Positions 47,022 to 55,962 of a stretch of 64,000 nucleotides of DNA are shown piece by piece. Position numbers and translations under genes: made by a program. The DNA comes from Gammaproteobacteria bacterium UBA4421. GTDB lineage: Bacteria > Pseudomonadota > Gammaproteobacteria > Pseudomonadales > Azotimanducaceae. The stretch's first letter is position 1; each line of letters starts with the position of its first letter. The DNA is taken from contig DGQF01000037.1 of NCBI GenBank assembly GCA_002389675.1, forward strand, positions 38,545-102,544. The letters run 5' to 3'. The notes under the pieces were generated by a model. The model saw only the letters and a list, made by a program, of their open reading frames with translations, did no database searches and had not been told where the DNA came from.

Positions 47022-47876
47022 ATGCGGGTTCAAAAAATTGCCATCTTGGGTGTGGGTTTAATTGGTGGGTCTTTAGCGGCAGCCTGGCGAGCTTCACAAT
47101 TCGCGGGTTCAATTGTTGGTATAGACGCCGACTCGAACGCGGCGCAATCTGCATTACGGGCTGGGTTGGTTGACGAAATTATGCCGCGGGTACCTGCTGA
47201 TGCAGATCTCATTGCGGTTTGCACGAGCGCGACCCAAATTGCGCAATGTGTATCGGACTTAAGAGGACACGGCGGCGTCATCTTTGATGTGGGCAGCGTT
47301 AAAGAGCCGATTATTCAAGCTCTGGAAGATCATAAGGAGGGGGTGCCCGCGCAGTTTGTGCCCGCACATCCAATCGCAGGCTCTGAGCTGAGTGGACCTA
47401 AGGCTGCACAGGCTGCTTTGTTTGAGGGCGCTACAGTGATCATTACGCCGCTCGAAAATACGGCGCCGGCAGCTAAACAATTGGTCAGGGATGCTTGGTG
47501 CGATGTGGGTGCTTCGGTGATCGAGTTGACGCCAGCAGAACACGATGAAGTACTTGCTGTGACCAGTCACCTGCCGCATTTACTCTCTTATGCTTTTATG
47601 CTTCAAGTCGAGGACCAACAGATGGCTTTTGGGGGCGGCGGTTTTCGCGATTTCACGCGCATTGCTGGGGCGAACCCCGATCTTTGGTGGCAGATTTTGA
47701 GTCTTAATAAAGACCAGGTGCTGGGTGCTGCTGGGCACTTCGAGAGCAATTTTAAACGTCTAATCGAGGCACTGGTTAATGATGATCGTGACGCTGGTCT
47801 TCGTTTATTGCGTGATGCTGCCGGTCGGCGGATTGCTGCTGCGAGCGAGTCTTTGCATCCGGGCGCAGATAAATGA
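47022..47876 (+). CDS. tyrA: Prephenate dehydrogenase
   Basis: Oxidises prephenate to 4-hydroxyphenylpyruvate for tyrosine. The 284-residue protein has GVGLIGGSLAAAW as the NAD loop and the VTSHLPHLLSY active-site segment with two catalytic histidines. It contains only the dehydrogenase: the EPSP synthase (aroA) domain fused here in Pseudomonas is absent, and the stop overlaps cmk by 4 bases. Confidence 0.94.
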   Translation: MRVQKIAILGVGLIGGSLAAAWRASQFAGSIVGIDADSNAAQSALRAGLVDEIMPRVPADADLIAVCTSATQIAQCVSDLRGHGGVIFDVGSVKEPIIQALEDHKEGVPAQFVPAHPIAGSELSGPKAAQAALFEGATVIITPLENTAPAAKQLVRDAWCDVGASVIELTPAEHDEVLAVTSHLPHLLSYAFMLQVEDQQMAFGGGGFRDFTRIAGANPDLWWQILSLNKDQVLGAAGHFESNFKRLIEALVNDDRDAGLRLLRDAAGRRIAAASESLHPGADK

Positions 47877-48553
47877 ATTCGAACAGCATCCCGGTGATTA
47901 CCATAGATGGCCCCAGCGGCTCCGGTAAAGGGACACTAGCCAGAGCGCTTGCGGATAGGTTGGGCTGGTCTTTGTTGGATTCTGGCGCGTTATACCGGAT
48001 CATTGGTGCTCAGTGTCTTTCTCGTGGAATCAATTTTGATGACGAAACCGCGGTGGCTGATTTGGCTCAGGTTTTGGATATTCGTTTTGTTGGCACAGCC
48101 GTATGGGTCGAGGGGCTGAACATGACGGAGGAGATTCGCACCGAAGATGCTGGCGTTAATGCCTCTCGGGTGGCGCATTGGCCGGCGGTTCGCGATGCCG
48201 TGCTTGGACTGCAGCGCAGTTTTCTACAGGCACCCGGGCTGATTGCGGATGGTCGTGATATGGGGACTGTTGTGTTTCCCGATGCCGCACTTAAATTTTT
48301 CTTGGATGCAAGCGCGCAAGAGCGCGCTGAGCGCCGCTATAAACAGTTGAAAAACAAAGGCTTAAGTGTTAGTTTGCGCGGCCTTCTCGAGCAGATCCAA
48401 GAACGTGACGCACGGGATCGAGAACGTGCAGTGGCACCGTTGAAGCCCGCTAGAGACGCACTGGTCGTCGACAGCACTTCAATGTCAATAGAACTTGTAC
48501 TGGAAGAGGTGATGGCCGAGGTCAGCAAACGCGGTTTAAACCTTGTTCAGTAG
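47873..48553 (+). CDS. cmk: Cytidylate kinase
   Basis: Phosphorylates CMP and dCMP with ATP. The 226-residue protein has the P-loop DGPSGSGKGT, LLDSGALYR, and the lid RDARDRERA with ADGRDMGTVVFPDA. Starts with ATG inside the tyrA stop (ATGA). It is followed by rpsA, the standard order cmk-rpsA-ihfB. Confidence 0.95.
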   Translation: MNSNSIPVITIDGPSGSGKGTLARALADRLGWSLLDSGALYRIIGAQCLSRGINFDDETAVADLAQVLDIRFVGTAVWVEGLNMTEEIRTEDAGVNASRVAHWPAVRDAVLGLQRSFLQAPGLIADGRDMGTVVFPDAALKFFLDASAQERAERRYKQLKNKGLSVSLRGLLEQIQERDARDRERAVAPLKPARDALVVDSTSMSIELVLEEVMAEVSKRGLNLVQ

Positions 48554-48639
48554 CTACTGCATCTAATATTAACTAACCAATGGAGTGCACCGCTTGTTGT
48601 CACCCGGGCTACGCCACGGGCACAAGGGGCGCAAAATTT
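48554..48639 (+). promoter_or_regulatory. rpsA leader with hairpin
   Basis: The 86-base region before the S1 gene holds a strong hairpin at 48603-48620: CCCGGGC pairs with GCC-A-CGGG around a 3-base loop, with one bulged A. It lies about 20 bases before the start codon. AAGGGG follows 10 bases before the start, further than ideal. In E. coli, S1 represses its own translation through a structured leader, so a similar role is possible but not shown here. Confidence 0.4.
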
Positions 48640-50322
48640 ATGAGCGAATCTTTTGCCGACCTTTTTGAAGAAAGTTTACAATCCATCGAGATGGCCCCTG
48701 GGTCTATCGTTACCGGCACGGTGGTTGACATAGACGATGACTGGGTGGTGGTCCACGCAGGTCTGAAATCTGAAGGCGTTATTCCTAAAAGCCAATTTTT
48801 AAACGAGCAAGGACAGTGCAATCTGTCTATCGGTGACCAGGTCAAGGTGGCCATGGAGGTCGTCGACGATGGTTGGGGTGAAACCCGCCTTTCCCGAGAA
48901 AAAGCGCGCCGCGCAGAATCGTGGCAGTTACTGGAAGGTGCTCACGAAGGTAGCGAAGTGGTGATTGGTATCATCAACGGAAAAGTCAAAGGTGGATTTA
49001 CCGTAGACATTAACGATATCCGAGCGTTTTTGCCCGGCTCACTGGTTGATATCCGACCGCTGCGCGAAACCGCGCACCTAGAAGGCAAACCCCTCGAATT
49101 TAAAGTTATCAAGCTCGATCAAAAGAGAAATAACGTGGTTGTTTCACGTCGAGCGGTATTGGAAGAAGAGAACAGTCACGAGCGTGAGGCATTGTTGGCT
49201 TCCATGCAGGAAGGTCAAGACGTCAAAGGTATCGTCAAAAACCTCACCGATTACGGTGCGTTTGTTGATCTTGGTGGTATCGATGGCCTGTTGCACATCA
49301 CCGACATGGCTTGGAAGCGTATCCGCCACCCCTCAGAGATGGTCAATGTGGGTGATGAAGTCAATGTCCGCATCCTGAAATTCGATCGCGAGAAGAATCG
49401 CGTTAGCTTGGGCATGAAACAACTGGGTGATGATCCGTGGTTGAACATTGTACGTCGTTATCCAGAAGGCTCACGCGTTCTGGCGACGGTGACGAATCTG
49501 ACCGACTACGGTTGTTTTGCTGAAATCGAAGAAGGCGTTGAAGGCTTGGTTCACGTTTCCGAAATGGACTGGACCAATAAGAATATTCATCCCTCTAAAG
49601 TGGTCACCGTAGGGGATCAGTGTGAAGTGATGGTATTGGACATTGATGAAGATCGCCGTCGCATTTCTTTAGGTATCAAGCAGTGCAGACCCAATCCTTG
49701 GGAAGAGTTCAGCGTACACCATGCCAAAGGTGATCGTATCTCCGGTAACATCAAGTCGATTACCGATTTTGGCATCTTTATCGGTTTGGATGGTGGCATA
49801 GACGGACTGGTGCACTTGTCGGATATTTCCTGGAACGAACAGGGTGAAACTGCCGTGCGTCGATACTCCAAGGGAGAGGAACTGGAGACGTTGATTCTTT
49901 CGGTTGATCCCGAAAGAGAAAGGATTTCGCTGGGTATCAAACAGTTGGATCAAGATCCCTTCTCCGATTTTACCGCGGTTAATGACCGAGGTAGCATCGT
50001 CACAGGCACAATTACCGAAGTAGAGCCCAAAGAGGTGGTGATTGAGCTTGCAGAAGAAGTTAGCGGTACTTTAAAAGCCTCCGAAATTTCTGTGGAACGC
50101 GTTGAAGACGCTCGAAGCCTGCTGAATGTTGGCGATGAGATAGAGGTGAAAATTGTCAGCGTTGATCGTAAAAACCGCACCATTGGGTTGTCAATCAAAG
50201 CCAAAGACATTGAAGAAGAACGCCAGGCTGTTCGTGAGCATCAGAGATCGGAGACGGATAGACCCGGAGCGGCAACGCTGGGTGACTTGATCAAGGCTCA
50301 GATGGATCAGCAAAGTGATTAG
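48640..50322 (+). CDS. rpsA: 30S ribosomal protein S1
   Basis: The 560-residue protein has six S1 RNA-binding repeats, and binds mRNA at the ribosome to help initiation. Repeats 3-6 carry the usual GxxxxLVHxS-type cores (for example [30 protein letters not shown]). An in-frame ATG 20 codons upstream at 48580 lacks homology, so [12 protein letters not shown] at 48640 is chosen. It is followed by ihfB. Confidence 0.97.
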   Translation: MSESFADLFEESLQSIEMAPGSIVTGTVVDIDDDWVVVHAGLKSEGVIPKSQFLNEQGQCNLSIGDQVKVAMEVVDDGWGETRLSREKARRAESWQLLEGAHEGSEVVIGIINGKVKGGFTVDINDIRAFLPGSLVDIRPLRETAHLEGKPLEFKVIKLDQKRNNVVVSRRAVLEEENSHEREALLASMQEGQDVKGIVKNLTDYGAFVDLGGIDGLLHITDMAWKRIRHPSEMVNVGDEVNVRILKFDREKNRVSLGMKQLGDDPWLNIVRRYPEGSRVLATVTNLTDYGCFAEIEEGVEGLVHVSEMDWTNKNIHPSKVVTVGDQCEVMVLDIDEDRRRISLGIKQCRPNPWEEFSVHHAKGDRISGNIKSITDFGIFIGLDGGIDGLVHLSDISWNEQGETAVRRYSKGEELETLILSVDPERERISLGIKQLDQDPFSDFTAVNDRGSIVTGTITEVEPKEVVIELAEEVSGTLKASEISVERVEDARSLLNVGDEIEVKIVSVDRKNRTIGLSIKAKDIEEERQAVREHQRSETDRPGAATLGDLIKAQMDQQSD

Positions 50323-50355
50323 GCTTTGTTCTTGTGCAGATAGGTACTCTTGTTG

Positions 50356-50682
50356 ATGCGCTGTGACAGCGTAACCAAATCGGAACTCATAGACCGGATT
50401 GTGGCAGCACAAACTGAGGTCTCGAGTTCCGCTTTGACCAGCAAGGATGTTGAATTAGCGGTGAAGACCATGATTGAGCAGATGTCACACGCCTTGGCCA
50501 GTGGCAATCGGATAGAAATTCGGGGGTTCGGTAGTTTTTCTCTACACTACCGTGCGCCTCGGATAGGCCGTAATCCCAAAACGGGAGAATCAGTTGGTTT
50601 GGCGGGTAAACACGTCCCGCATTTTAAGCCCGGGAAAGACCTTCGAGATAGGGTGAACCTTGGGTTGTCACAGGAGCGCTGA
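50356..50682 (+). CDS. ihfB: Integration host factor subunit beta
   Basis: DNA-bending protein that forms a heterodimer with IhfA. The 108-residue protein begins about seven residues before the usual TKSELIDRI and has the beta-ribbon arm [11 protein letters not shown]. No ATG or GTG exists at the canonical N-terminus, because the base triplet there is GTA, so ATG 50356 ([11 protein letters not shown]) is the probable start; two TTG codons lie just upstream. It follows rpsA in the conserved order. Confidence 0.93.
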   Translation: MRCDSVTKSELIDRIVAAQTEVSSSALTSKDVELAVKTMIEQMSHALASGNRIEIRGFGSFSLHYRAPRIGRNPKTGESVGLAGKHVPHFKPGKDLRDRVNLGLSQER

Positions 50683-50772
50683 TAGCAGCGAAAGCAACCT
50701 ACTCCCGCGCGTGTTGTCCGCAGGCCATCGCAGGGCGGGACATAATGTTAAATTCGGTTTAAGATTTTTTGC

Positions 50773-51075
50773 ATGAATGGGTTTAAGTGGTTCCTAGGGC
50801 TTTGTTCTGTGTTGATGGTGTTTGTGCTGGCGGCGGTGGCCGTGAACCAGCAAGAACTGACCTTGTCGTTTGCGCTATGGCAAACGCCCTTTGCATTGTC
50901 GATGTTTTGGTGGTTGTTGGCCGCCTTTTTACTGGGTTTGTTTTTTGGCGCCTTGACCTTGTTGTGGGTGAGTGGAAAATACCGGTTCCGGGAGCGTCAA
51001 CTAAGGCGTGACCTCGAAAAAGCGAACGCCGACCTGGCGCGCTGTAGGGGCGAAATTGCCCCCTCGATTAAATGA
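50773..51075 (+). CDS. lapA: LapA family inner-membrane protein (DUF1049)
   Basis: A 100-residue protein with two transmembrane helices (about 5-23 and 42-66) and a basic, coiled C-terminal tail. This is the LapA (YciS) family, which with LapB controls LpxC and lipopolysaccharide amount. lapB, adjacent in E. coli, does not follow here. Start ATG 50773, 90 bases after ihfB. Confidence 0.85.
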   Translation: MNGFKWFLGLCSVLMVFVLAAVAVNQQELTLSFALWQTPFALSMFWWLLAAFLLGLFFGALTLLWVSGKYRFRERQLRRDLEKANADLARCRGEIAPSIK

Positions 51076-51192
51076 ATACCCACATGGCGGTGAGTCGAAT
51101 GCTTAGCGCTGTTGATGCCTGCGACCGACAGTTCCTTTTTGGTTGCTCGAGTAAACTTAAGATCCTTTCAACGAGATTATACGAGGGTCTTT

Positions 51193-51489
51193 ATGTCTAT
51201 ATTATCTAAGCTGTGTGTGGGGTGGGTGATCGCTTTTGCCGCGCTGCTTTTCAGTCAAGCCAGCAACGCTCTGCCGGATGGAAAAATCAATATCAATACG
51301 GCAGCGGTGCATGAGCTTGCGCAAGGCTTGAAAGGGGTCGGGCGGATGCGTGCTCAAGCCATCGTAGATTATCGCGAGCAGTTTGGCGACTTTGCAAGCG
51401 TGGACGCGCTAACCGAAGTGAGTGGTATTGGTTCGCATGTTGTGGTCGCCAATCAAGATCGAATAGTGTTGGCGGATGACGCGAATTAG
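51193..51489 (+). CDS. Helix-hairpin-helix protein of the ComEA family
   Basis: A 98-residue protein with a signal peptide (1-25, ASNA cleavage) and a ComEA-type tandem helix-hairpin-helix (INTAAVHELAQ, GVGRMRAQAIVDYR, TEVSGIG). The domain binds DNA without sequence preference. ComEA is a periplasmic DNA receptor in natural transformation; short single-domain members in gammaproteobacteria are less clear. The ATG at 51193 is chosen because the upstream extension from 51112 has no homology. In Pseudomonas a similar gene sits at the wbpM end of the O-antigen cluster, as here. Confidence 0.87.
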   Translation: MSILSKLCVGWVIAFAALLFSQASNALPDGKININTAAVHELAQGLKGVGRMRAQAIVDYREQFGDFASVDALTEVSGIGSHVVVANQDRIVLADDAN

Positions 51490-51594
51490 CTGTTTTAAGC
51501 TGACCATAGCCCGTGTGAGCACGCTGGTTGTGGTCGTTATCCAAACAATATTAGTTGGACCGATGCGCTTCATTTTGAAGAGTTCAGGTTGCCC

Positions 51595-52524
51595 GTGAAG
51601 ACCGTATTGGTTACGGGCAGCGATGGGTTTATAGGTAGACATCTTGTTGATCATTTGGCTCAAGCGGGTTGGCGTGTCATGGGAGTGGTTCGCCGCGGCT
51701 CTGGATCGCCAGCGCTGAGCGCGATCTGGCCTGATCTAAAGTCAGCCGGAGAGGCACTCCAGAAAAATCGTGTAGACGTTGTCGTGCATTGCGCCGGGTT
51801 GGCGCATGCTGATGCGCAGGCTGCAGACGCCCCAGCACTGACAGCGGTGAACGTGGACCATACGCTTGACTTGTATCATCAGTCGATCGCCGCAGGTGTT
51901 GGATGCTTTATATGGCTCAGCTCTATAAAGGTTTTAGGCGATGTCAGTGCGCACTCTCTTGGACTGGGCTCGCCTTATAGTCCCAACGGCCCCTATGCTC
52001 GAAGTAAGATGGTCGCTGAGCAGCGGTTGTTGGGCATAAACGCATCCGGTACGTCATTGCATATCGTTCGCCTGCCGTTGGTCTATGGGGTTGGAGTGAA
52101 GGCAAATTTTCTGGCCTTGTTGGGTGCAGCGGCTGGACCTTGGCCCCTACCTTTGAAAAGTGCTTCGGCGCCGCGGGCCTGGTTAGGCGTAGATAATTTA
52201 TGCGCGTTCCTCGCTGCGCTGGCTGTGAGCCCACCGGAGGCGGTTCCTCTGATTTGGCATGTAAGAGACCGAGAGCAATCCAGCGTCGCTCAAATGGTGC
52301 AACAGATACGAACTGTTTTAGGCCGGTCGCCGCAATTATGGAGTTTCCCGCCTGCTCTGGCGCTGGCATTGGCCAGTGTTGCCGGCAGAAAAACGACAAT
52401 GCAACGTTTGTTCCTGCCTATGTCAGTTGATATGAGTGAGACACAACGTCGATTGGGTTGGCAGCCACCAATCACTCAATATGAGCAATTAGAGAAGACA
52501 GCAGCATGGTTTCGCACGTTTTAA
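51595..52524 (+). CDS. NAD-dependent epimerase/dehydratase (WbpV/WbpK-like 4-ketoreductase)
   Basis: An extended SDR of about 309 residues with GSDGFIGRHL as the NAD loop and the catalytic YARSK (Tyr-x3-Lys) near residue 140. Next to a WbpM-type dehydratase and a WbpL-type transferase, it most likely reduces the UDP-4-keto-6-deoxy-GlcNAc that WbpM makes, giving UDP-N-acetylfucosamine or -quinovosamine. GTG 51595 has AGG six bases upstream and is preferred over TTG 51589. It overlaps the next gene by 19 bases. Confidence 0.82.
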   Translation: MKTVLVTGSDGFIGRHLVDHLAQAGWRVMGVVRRGSGSPALSAIWPDLKSAGEALQKNRVDVVVHCAGLAHADAQAADAPALTAVNVDHTLDLYHQSIAAGVGCFIWLSSIKVLGDVSAHSLGLGSPYSPNGPYARSKMVAEQRLLGINASGTSLHIVRLPLVYGVGVKANFLALLGAAAGPWPLPLKSASAPRAWLGVDNLCAFLAALAVSPPEAVPLIWHVRDREQSSVAQMVQQIRTVLGRSPQLWSFPPALALALASVAGRKTTMQRLFLPMSVDMSETQRRLGWQPPITQYEQLEKTAAWFRTF

Positions 52525-53507
52525 TTTTTCTGGGCGCGCTGATTTGCGCGCTGATCTTGCAGTGGGGTTTGTTGACATTGGTAGCTCGTCCAAAATTGTT
52601 AGCGATGCCAAATCAGCGCAGCTCTCACCGACGACCCACCCCGACCATGGGCGGGGTGGTCGCGGTTCTAATGGTTTTGGTTTTTTGCGTTTCTTTAGCT
52701 CAGACAGACACGGTATTGGGGTGGGGGCTTTTTGCAGGACTCGTGGGTGTGGCTGGGATTGGTCTATGGGATGACCTGCAGCCGTTGCCCGGCACAGTGC
52801 GACTGTTAGTGCATATTTTGTCGAGTACCGCGGTGCTCTTTGCATTGCAGACGCAATGGCCGCAGCCGCTAACAGGACCGATTGCAGCAGTGGCTGTTTT
52901 TTTCTTGGTATGGTCCACTAACCTCTATAATTTCATGGACGGAATAGATGGATATGCGGCCTTGCAATGCTTAAGTTTTTGTCTGGGTGTTCAAATGATC
53001 GGTCTTGGAGTGCCCGGCTGGGCAGGCGATTTAGTGTGGCTTCTGTCTGGCGCAGCGTTGGGTTTTTTGGCATTCAATTGGCCCCCGGCAAAAATATTTA
53101 TGGGTGATGTCGGCAGTGGTTTTCTGGGGCTGGTGATTGGTTTGCTGGTCTTGCATCTTTGGCAAACGGACATCGTGCCGTTAAGTGTAAGTCTTATCCT
53201 GCTTGCAACTTTTTGGTTTGATGCCTCGTATACGCTGTTTGTTAGATTAGTGACGGGGCAGCGCGTCACGCAAGCACACCGTTTACATTTGTATCAGTGG
53301 CTGGCGATGCGGCGCGGACACTTGTATACGAACGCAGTATTTCTTGTTTTCTCAGTATTTTGGCTGATGCCGCTGGCATGGTGGGCATTCCCCGCAAGCC
53401 GCACGGCGCTAATGTCCAGTGCGGCGATTGTGTTAGCTATTTTGCCGATGCTGTTTGCTTGCTGGCGCTTTAAAGTTGGGCTGCCTGCAGGGGAGGATGT
53501 CGCATGA
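52506..53507 (+). CDS. wbpL: WecA/WbpL-type undecaprenyl-phosphate sugar-1-phosphate transferase
   Basis: A polytopic (about 10-11 helices), 333-residue member of the MraY/WecA family (glycosyltransferase 4). The Mg-binding DD pair lies in GLWDDLQPLPG and the conserved NFMDGIDG and FMGDVGSGFLG follow, with HRLHLYQ near 260. It loads an N-acetylhexosamine-1-phosphate onto undecaprenyl phosphate and so starts O-antigen synthesis. WbpL is the nearest family by context; the sugar is inferred from the neighbouring genes. It overlaps the wbpM-like gene by 4 bases. Confidence 0.87.
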   Translation: MVSHVLIFLGALICALILQWGLLTLVARPKLLAMPNQRSSHRRPTPTMGGVVAVLMVLVFCVSLAQTDTVLGWGLFAGLVGVAGIGLWDDLQPLPGTVRLLVHILSSTAVLFALQTQWPQPLTGPIAAVAVFFLVWSTNLYNFMDGIDGYAALQCLSFCLGVQMIGLGVPGWAGDLVWLLSGAALGFLAFNWPPAKIFMGDVGSGFLGLVIGLLVLHLWQTDIVPLSVSLILLATFWFDASYTLFVRLVTGQRVTQAHRLHLYQWLAMRRGHLYTNAVFLVFSVFWLMPLAWWAFPASRTALMSSAAIVLAILPMLFACWRFKVGLPAGEDVA

Positions 53508-55438
53508 GTGAGATCATGACCCGAATTGCACAAGCGCTATCGCGTGCACAAAAGCAGCTGATCTGGATGGCAACAGATGTCGGACTATTATTATTAGCCA
53601 TGTGGTTCGGGTTTGCTTTCCGTTTGGGCGAGTTCGAGCTTTATATTGGTCAGTTTTGGCCCGCATTTGTATTAGCGGTTGGTGTTGCATTGCCTGCACT
53701 TAAGCGCTTTGGGCTGTATCGCCAGGTCATTAGATACTCTGGTAACCATGCGATGATTGCGATTGTGAAAGGTACGGCGCTTGCTGGCCTTGCCGTAGCG
53801 GTTCTGCCCTTTATGCAGCGTCTGGACTTTTTCCCTCGTTCGACGCCGATTATTTTTTGGTTTTTATCGGTATTATTTCTGGGCGGATCGCGTCTTCTGG
53901 TGCGAGAAATGATGCAAATGCGTGATGCAAGGCAGAAGCGAGAACCGGTGATTATTTTTGGGGCTGGCCTTAAAGGTGCTGAACTGGCAAGGCTATTGAG
54001 TAAGCAAGGCAAATATGAGCCGGTTGCTTTTCTCGATAATAATCCCAGCCTTCACGGTAGTGCCATTAATGGGTTACAAGTGTACGCTCCGGCGGCGATT
54101 GATAGGGTTTTGCGTAAATCTTTGGCAAAGCAGGTTTTGGTTGCGATTGGTTCAAATCATACAACCCGTCAGGAAGTGGTTAATTTCTTAGCGAATTACT
54201 CTGTGCGGGTGAGATTAATACCCGATGTTAACGATGTATTGTTGAGCGAAGGTGGTTTGCTCAACGTTCGAGATGTTGGCGTTGAAGATATACTCGGGCG
54301 AACCGAAGTGGGTGCGTTGCCCCATCTATTGGGTCGATCGGTCGCCCATCAAACTGTCCTGATTTCGGGTGCCGCTGGCAGTATCGGTTCTGAATTGTGC
54401 CGACAAATGTTGCAGCAGCAACCTACAACGATGATTCTATGGGATCAATCGGAATTCGGGCTTTACGAGATTCACCGAGAATTGTCTGCGACGGTAGAAA
54501 AAGAAAATTTGCCGTTAAAACTAATCCCGATTTTGGGATCAGTAGCCGACGAAGCCTTCGTGTCTCAAATTTTTAACCGTTATGAGGTTGATACGGTTTT
54601 TCATGCCGCCGCCTATAAACATGTCAGCCTGGTCGAGAATAATGTCATCCAAGGCTTAAAGAACAACGCTTTGGGTACTTTTTATTGCGCTCAGGCTGCA
54701 GTCAGTTGCGGTGTTAAGAAATTTATTCTTGTGTCCACGGACAAAGCGGTTCGAACCACGTCGGTGATGGGTGCGAGTAAGCGAATTGCCGAACTGGCTC
54801 TGTTGGCATTGCAGGGGGTTAACACCGCAACCTGTTTCTCGGTAGTACGTTTTGGTAATGTCTTGGGTTCCTCCGGTTCGGTTGTGCCTTTATTTGCTGA
54901 GCAGATCAATGCAGGCGGACCGGTGACCCTCACTCATCCAGAAGTCACGCGATATTTCATGTCGATAAGTGAGGCAGCGCAGTTGGTGTTGCAAGCATCG
55001 AGTATGGCGCAAGGGGGTGAAATTTTTGTTCTGGATATGGGGAAGCCTGTCAAAATTTTCGATTTGGCGATTCGTATGATTAAGCTCAAGGGGTTCAGTG
55101 TTAAAGATGCCGATTCATCAAAGGGTGATATCGAAATTATGCTGACGGGCCTGAAGCCAGGGGAGAAATTGCACGAGGAGTTGCTGGTCAATGGAGATGT
55201 TGTTGGTACCGAGCATCCGAAAATTTTGCAAGCGCAGGAAACGTTTTTGCCTTGGGTTGACCTCTCCTATGGGATAAAAAGCTTGGCGGTGGCGTGTGCG
55301 ACGTATGATGATAGGGCCGTTAACGAGGCGGTGGATAAGCTTCTAAAAGGTGCCGCGCGTGTGCCGGCTTCAAATAAAACTAGTTCGTCGCAGAACCCGG
55401 CTTTTTTGCTCCCTGATCAGAAATCGGATGACCTTTAG
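53504..55438 (+). CDS. wbpM: WbpM-type UDP-GlcNAc 4,6-dehydratase
   Basis: A 644-residue inner-membrane protein: four N-terminal helices (about 15-125), a CoA-binding-type domain (about 145-260, FGAGLKGAELA) and a C-terminal SDR domain (about 285-600, GAAGSIGSELCRQM). In place of the usual Tyr the catalytic triad has Met (SVMGASKR), as in WbpM. It removes water from UDP-GlcNAc to give UDP-4-keto-6-deoxy-GlcNAc, the substrate for the ketoreductase two genes upstream. It ends the O-antigen module. Confidence 0.92.
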   Translation: MSEIMTRIAQALSRAQKQLIWMATDVGLLLLAMWFGFAFRLGEFELYIGQFWPAFVLAVGVALPALKRFGLYRQVIRYSGNHAMIAIVKGTALAGLAVAVLPFMQRLDFFPRSTPIIFWFLSVLFLGGSRLLVREMMQMRDARQKREPVIIFGAGLKGAELARLLSKQGKYEPVAFLDNNPSLHGSAINGLQVYAPAAIDRVLRKSLAKQVLVAIGSNHTTRQEVVNFLANYSVRVRLIPDVNDVLLSEGGLLNVRDVGVEDILGRTEVGALPHLLGRSVAHQTVLISGAAGSIGSELCRQMLQQQPTTMILWDQSEFGLYEIHRELSATVEKENLPLKLIPILGSVADEAFVSQIFNRYEVDTVFHAAAYKHVSLVENNVIQGLKNNALGTFYCAQAAVSCGVKKFILVSTDKAVRTTSVMGASKRIAELALLALQGVNTATCFSVVRFGNVLGSSGSVVPLFAEQINAGGPVTLTHPEVTRYFMSISEAAQLVLQASSMAQGGEIFVLDMGKPVKIFDLAIRMIKLKGFSVKDADSSKGDIEIMLTGLKPGEKLHEELLVNGDVVGTEHPKILQAQETFLPWVDLSYGIKSLAVACATYDDRAVNEAVDKLLKGAARVPASNKTSSSQNPAFLLPDQKSDDL

Positions 55439-55509
55439 AGGCCTGTATGTTGCCGTTGCAGTTGTTGTAGACTGGGCCTGAGGCGGAGCAATTCGGTGAG
55501 ACAGTCAAC

Positions 55510-55962
55510 GTGACTTACATTGCCGGATCGCCATGGATGCCACAAAACAAAGCGGGAGAAATCGTGACGCGGCAGCAAGAACAATTAATCCTTCGTCTCT
55601 GGAAAGATTGGTGTGGCTTGTGGCCGGAGTTAAGTCCTGAGAAAGGTGCTGTGCGAAAAGGTGCCCAAGTCTATGATCCGACGTTTGATCTGATCCCGGT
55701 GCGTTTTTACAAGAAATTCTACATGGAGGTCGCTTGTGAGCATCCGTCTCTTAAGGGTGTTTCTGTATTTGAGGTCATTGATGTAGCTCTAAATCAGACG
55801 AAAGCGCCAGAGGGCGATCTCGTTCCGGCTGGAGAGGGGCTATTCAAATCAAAAGCAGGTCCATCTAGAGCAGGTTCAATACTCGATGTGGCTGACACAA
55901 AAAAAGAGTCTGACCCCAGTGGCTCCTCTTCAAGTGGTGAAATTATCGGGGCAGAGGATTAA
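55510..55962 (+). CDS. Hypothetical protein (150 residues)
   Basis: Not recognised. The sequence opens with MTYIAGSPWMPQ from a GTG at 55510. A Trp-rich patch (RLWKDWCGLWPELSP) near residue 30 is followed by a segment with VRFYKKFYMEVACEHPS. The C-terminal 40 residues are Ser/Gly/Asp-rich and probably disordered. No signal peptide, membrane helix or domain is seen, so it should be cytoplasmic. The stop is followed directly by the lipoprotein gene's start. It sits just behind wbpM, but an O-antigen role is only a positional guess. Confidence 0.55.
   Translation: MTYIAGSPWMPQNKAGEIVTRQQEQLILRLWKDWCGLWPELSPEKGAVRKGAQVYDPTFDLIPVRFYKKFYMEVACEHPSLKGVSVFEVIDVALNQTKAPEGDLVPAGEGLFKSKAGPSRAGSILDVADTKKESDPSGSSSSGEIIGAED

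Noticed and set aside
50683..50772. Promoter before lapA (TTGTCC with CATAAT)
   Set aside because: Spacing between the two boxes is about 21 bases, too long for a standard sigma-70 promoter.
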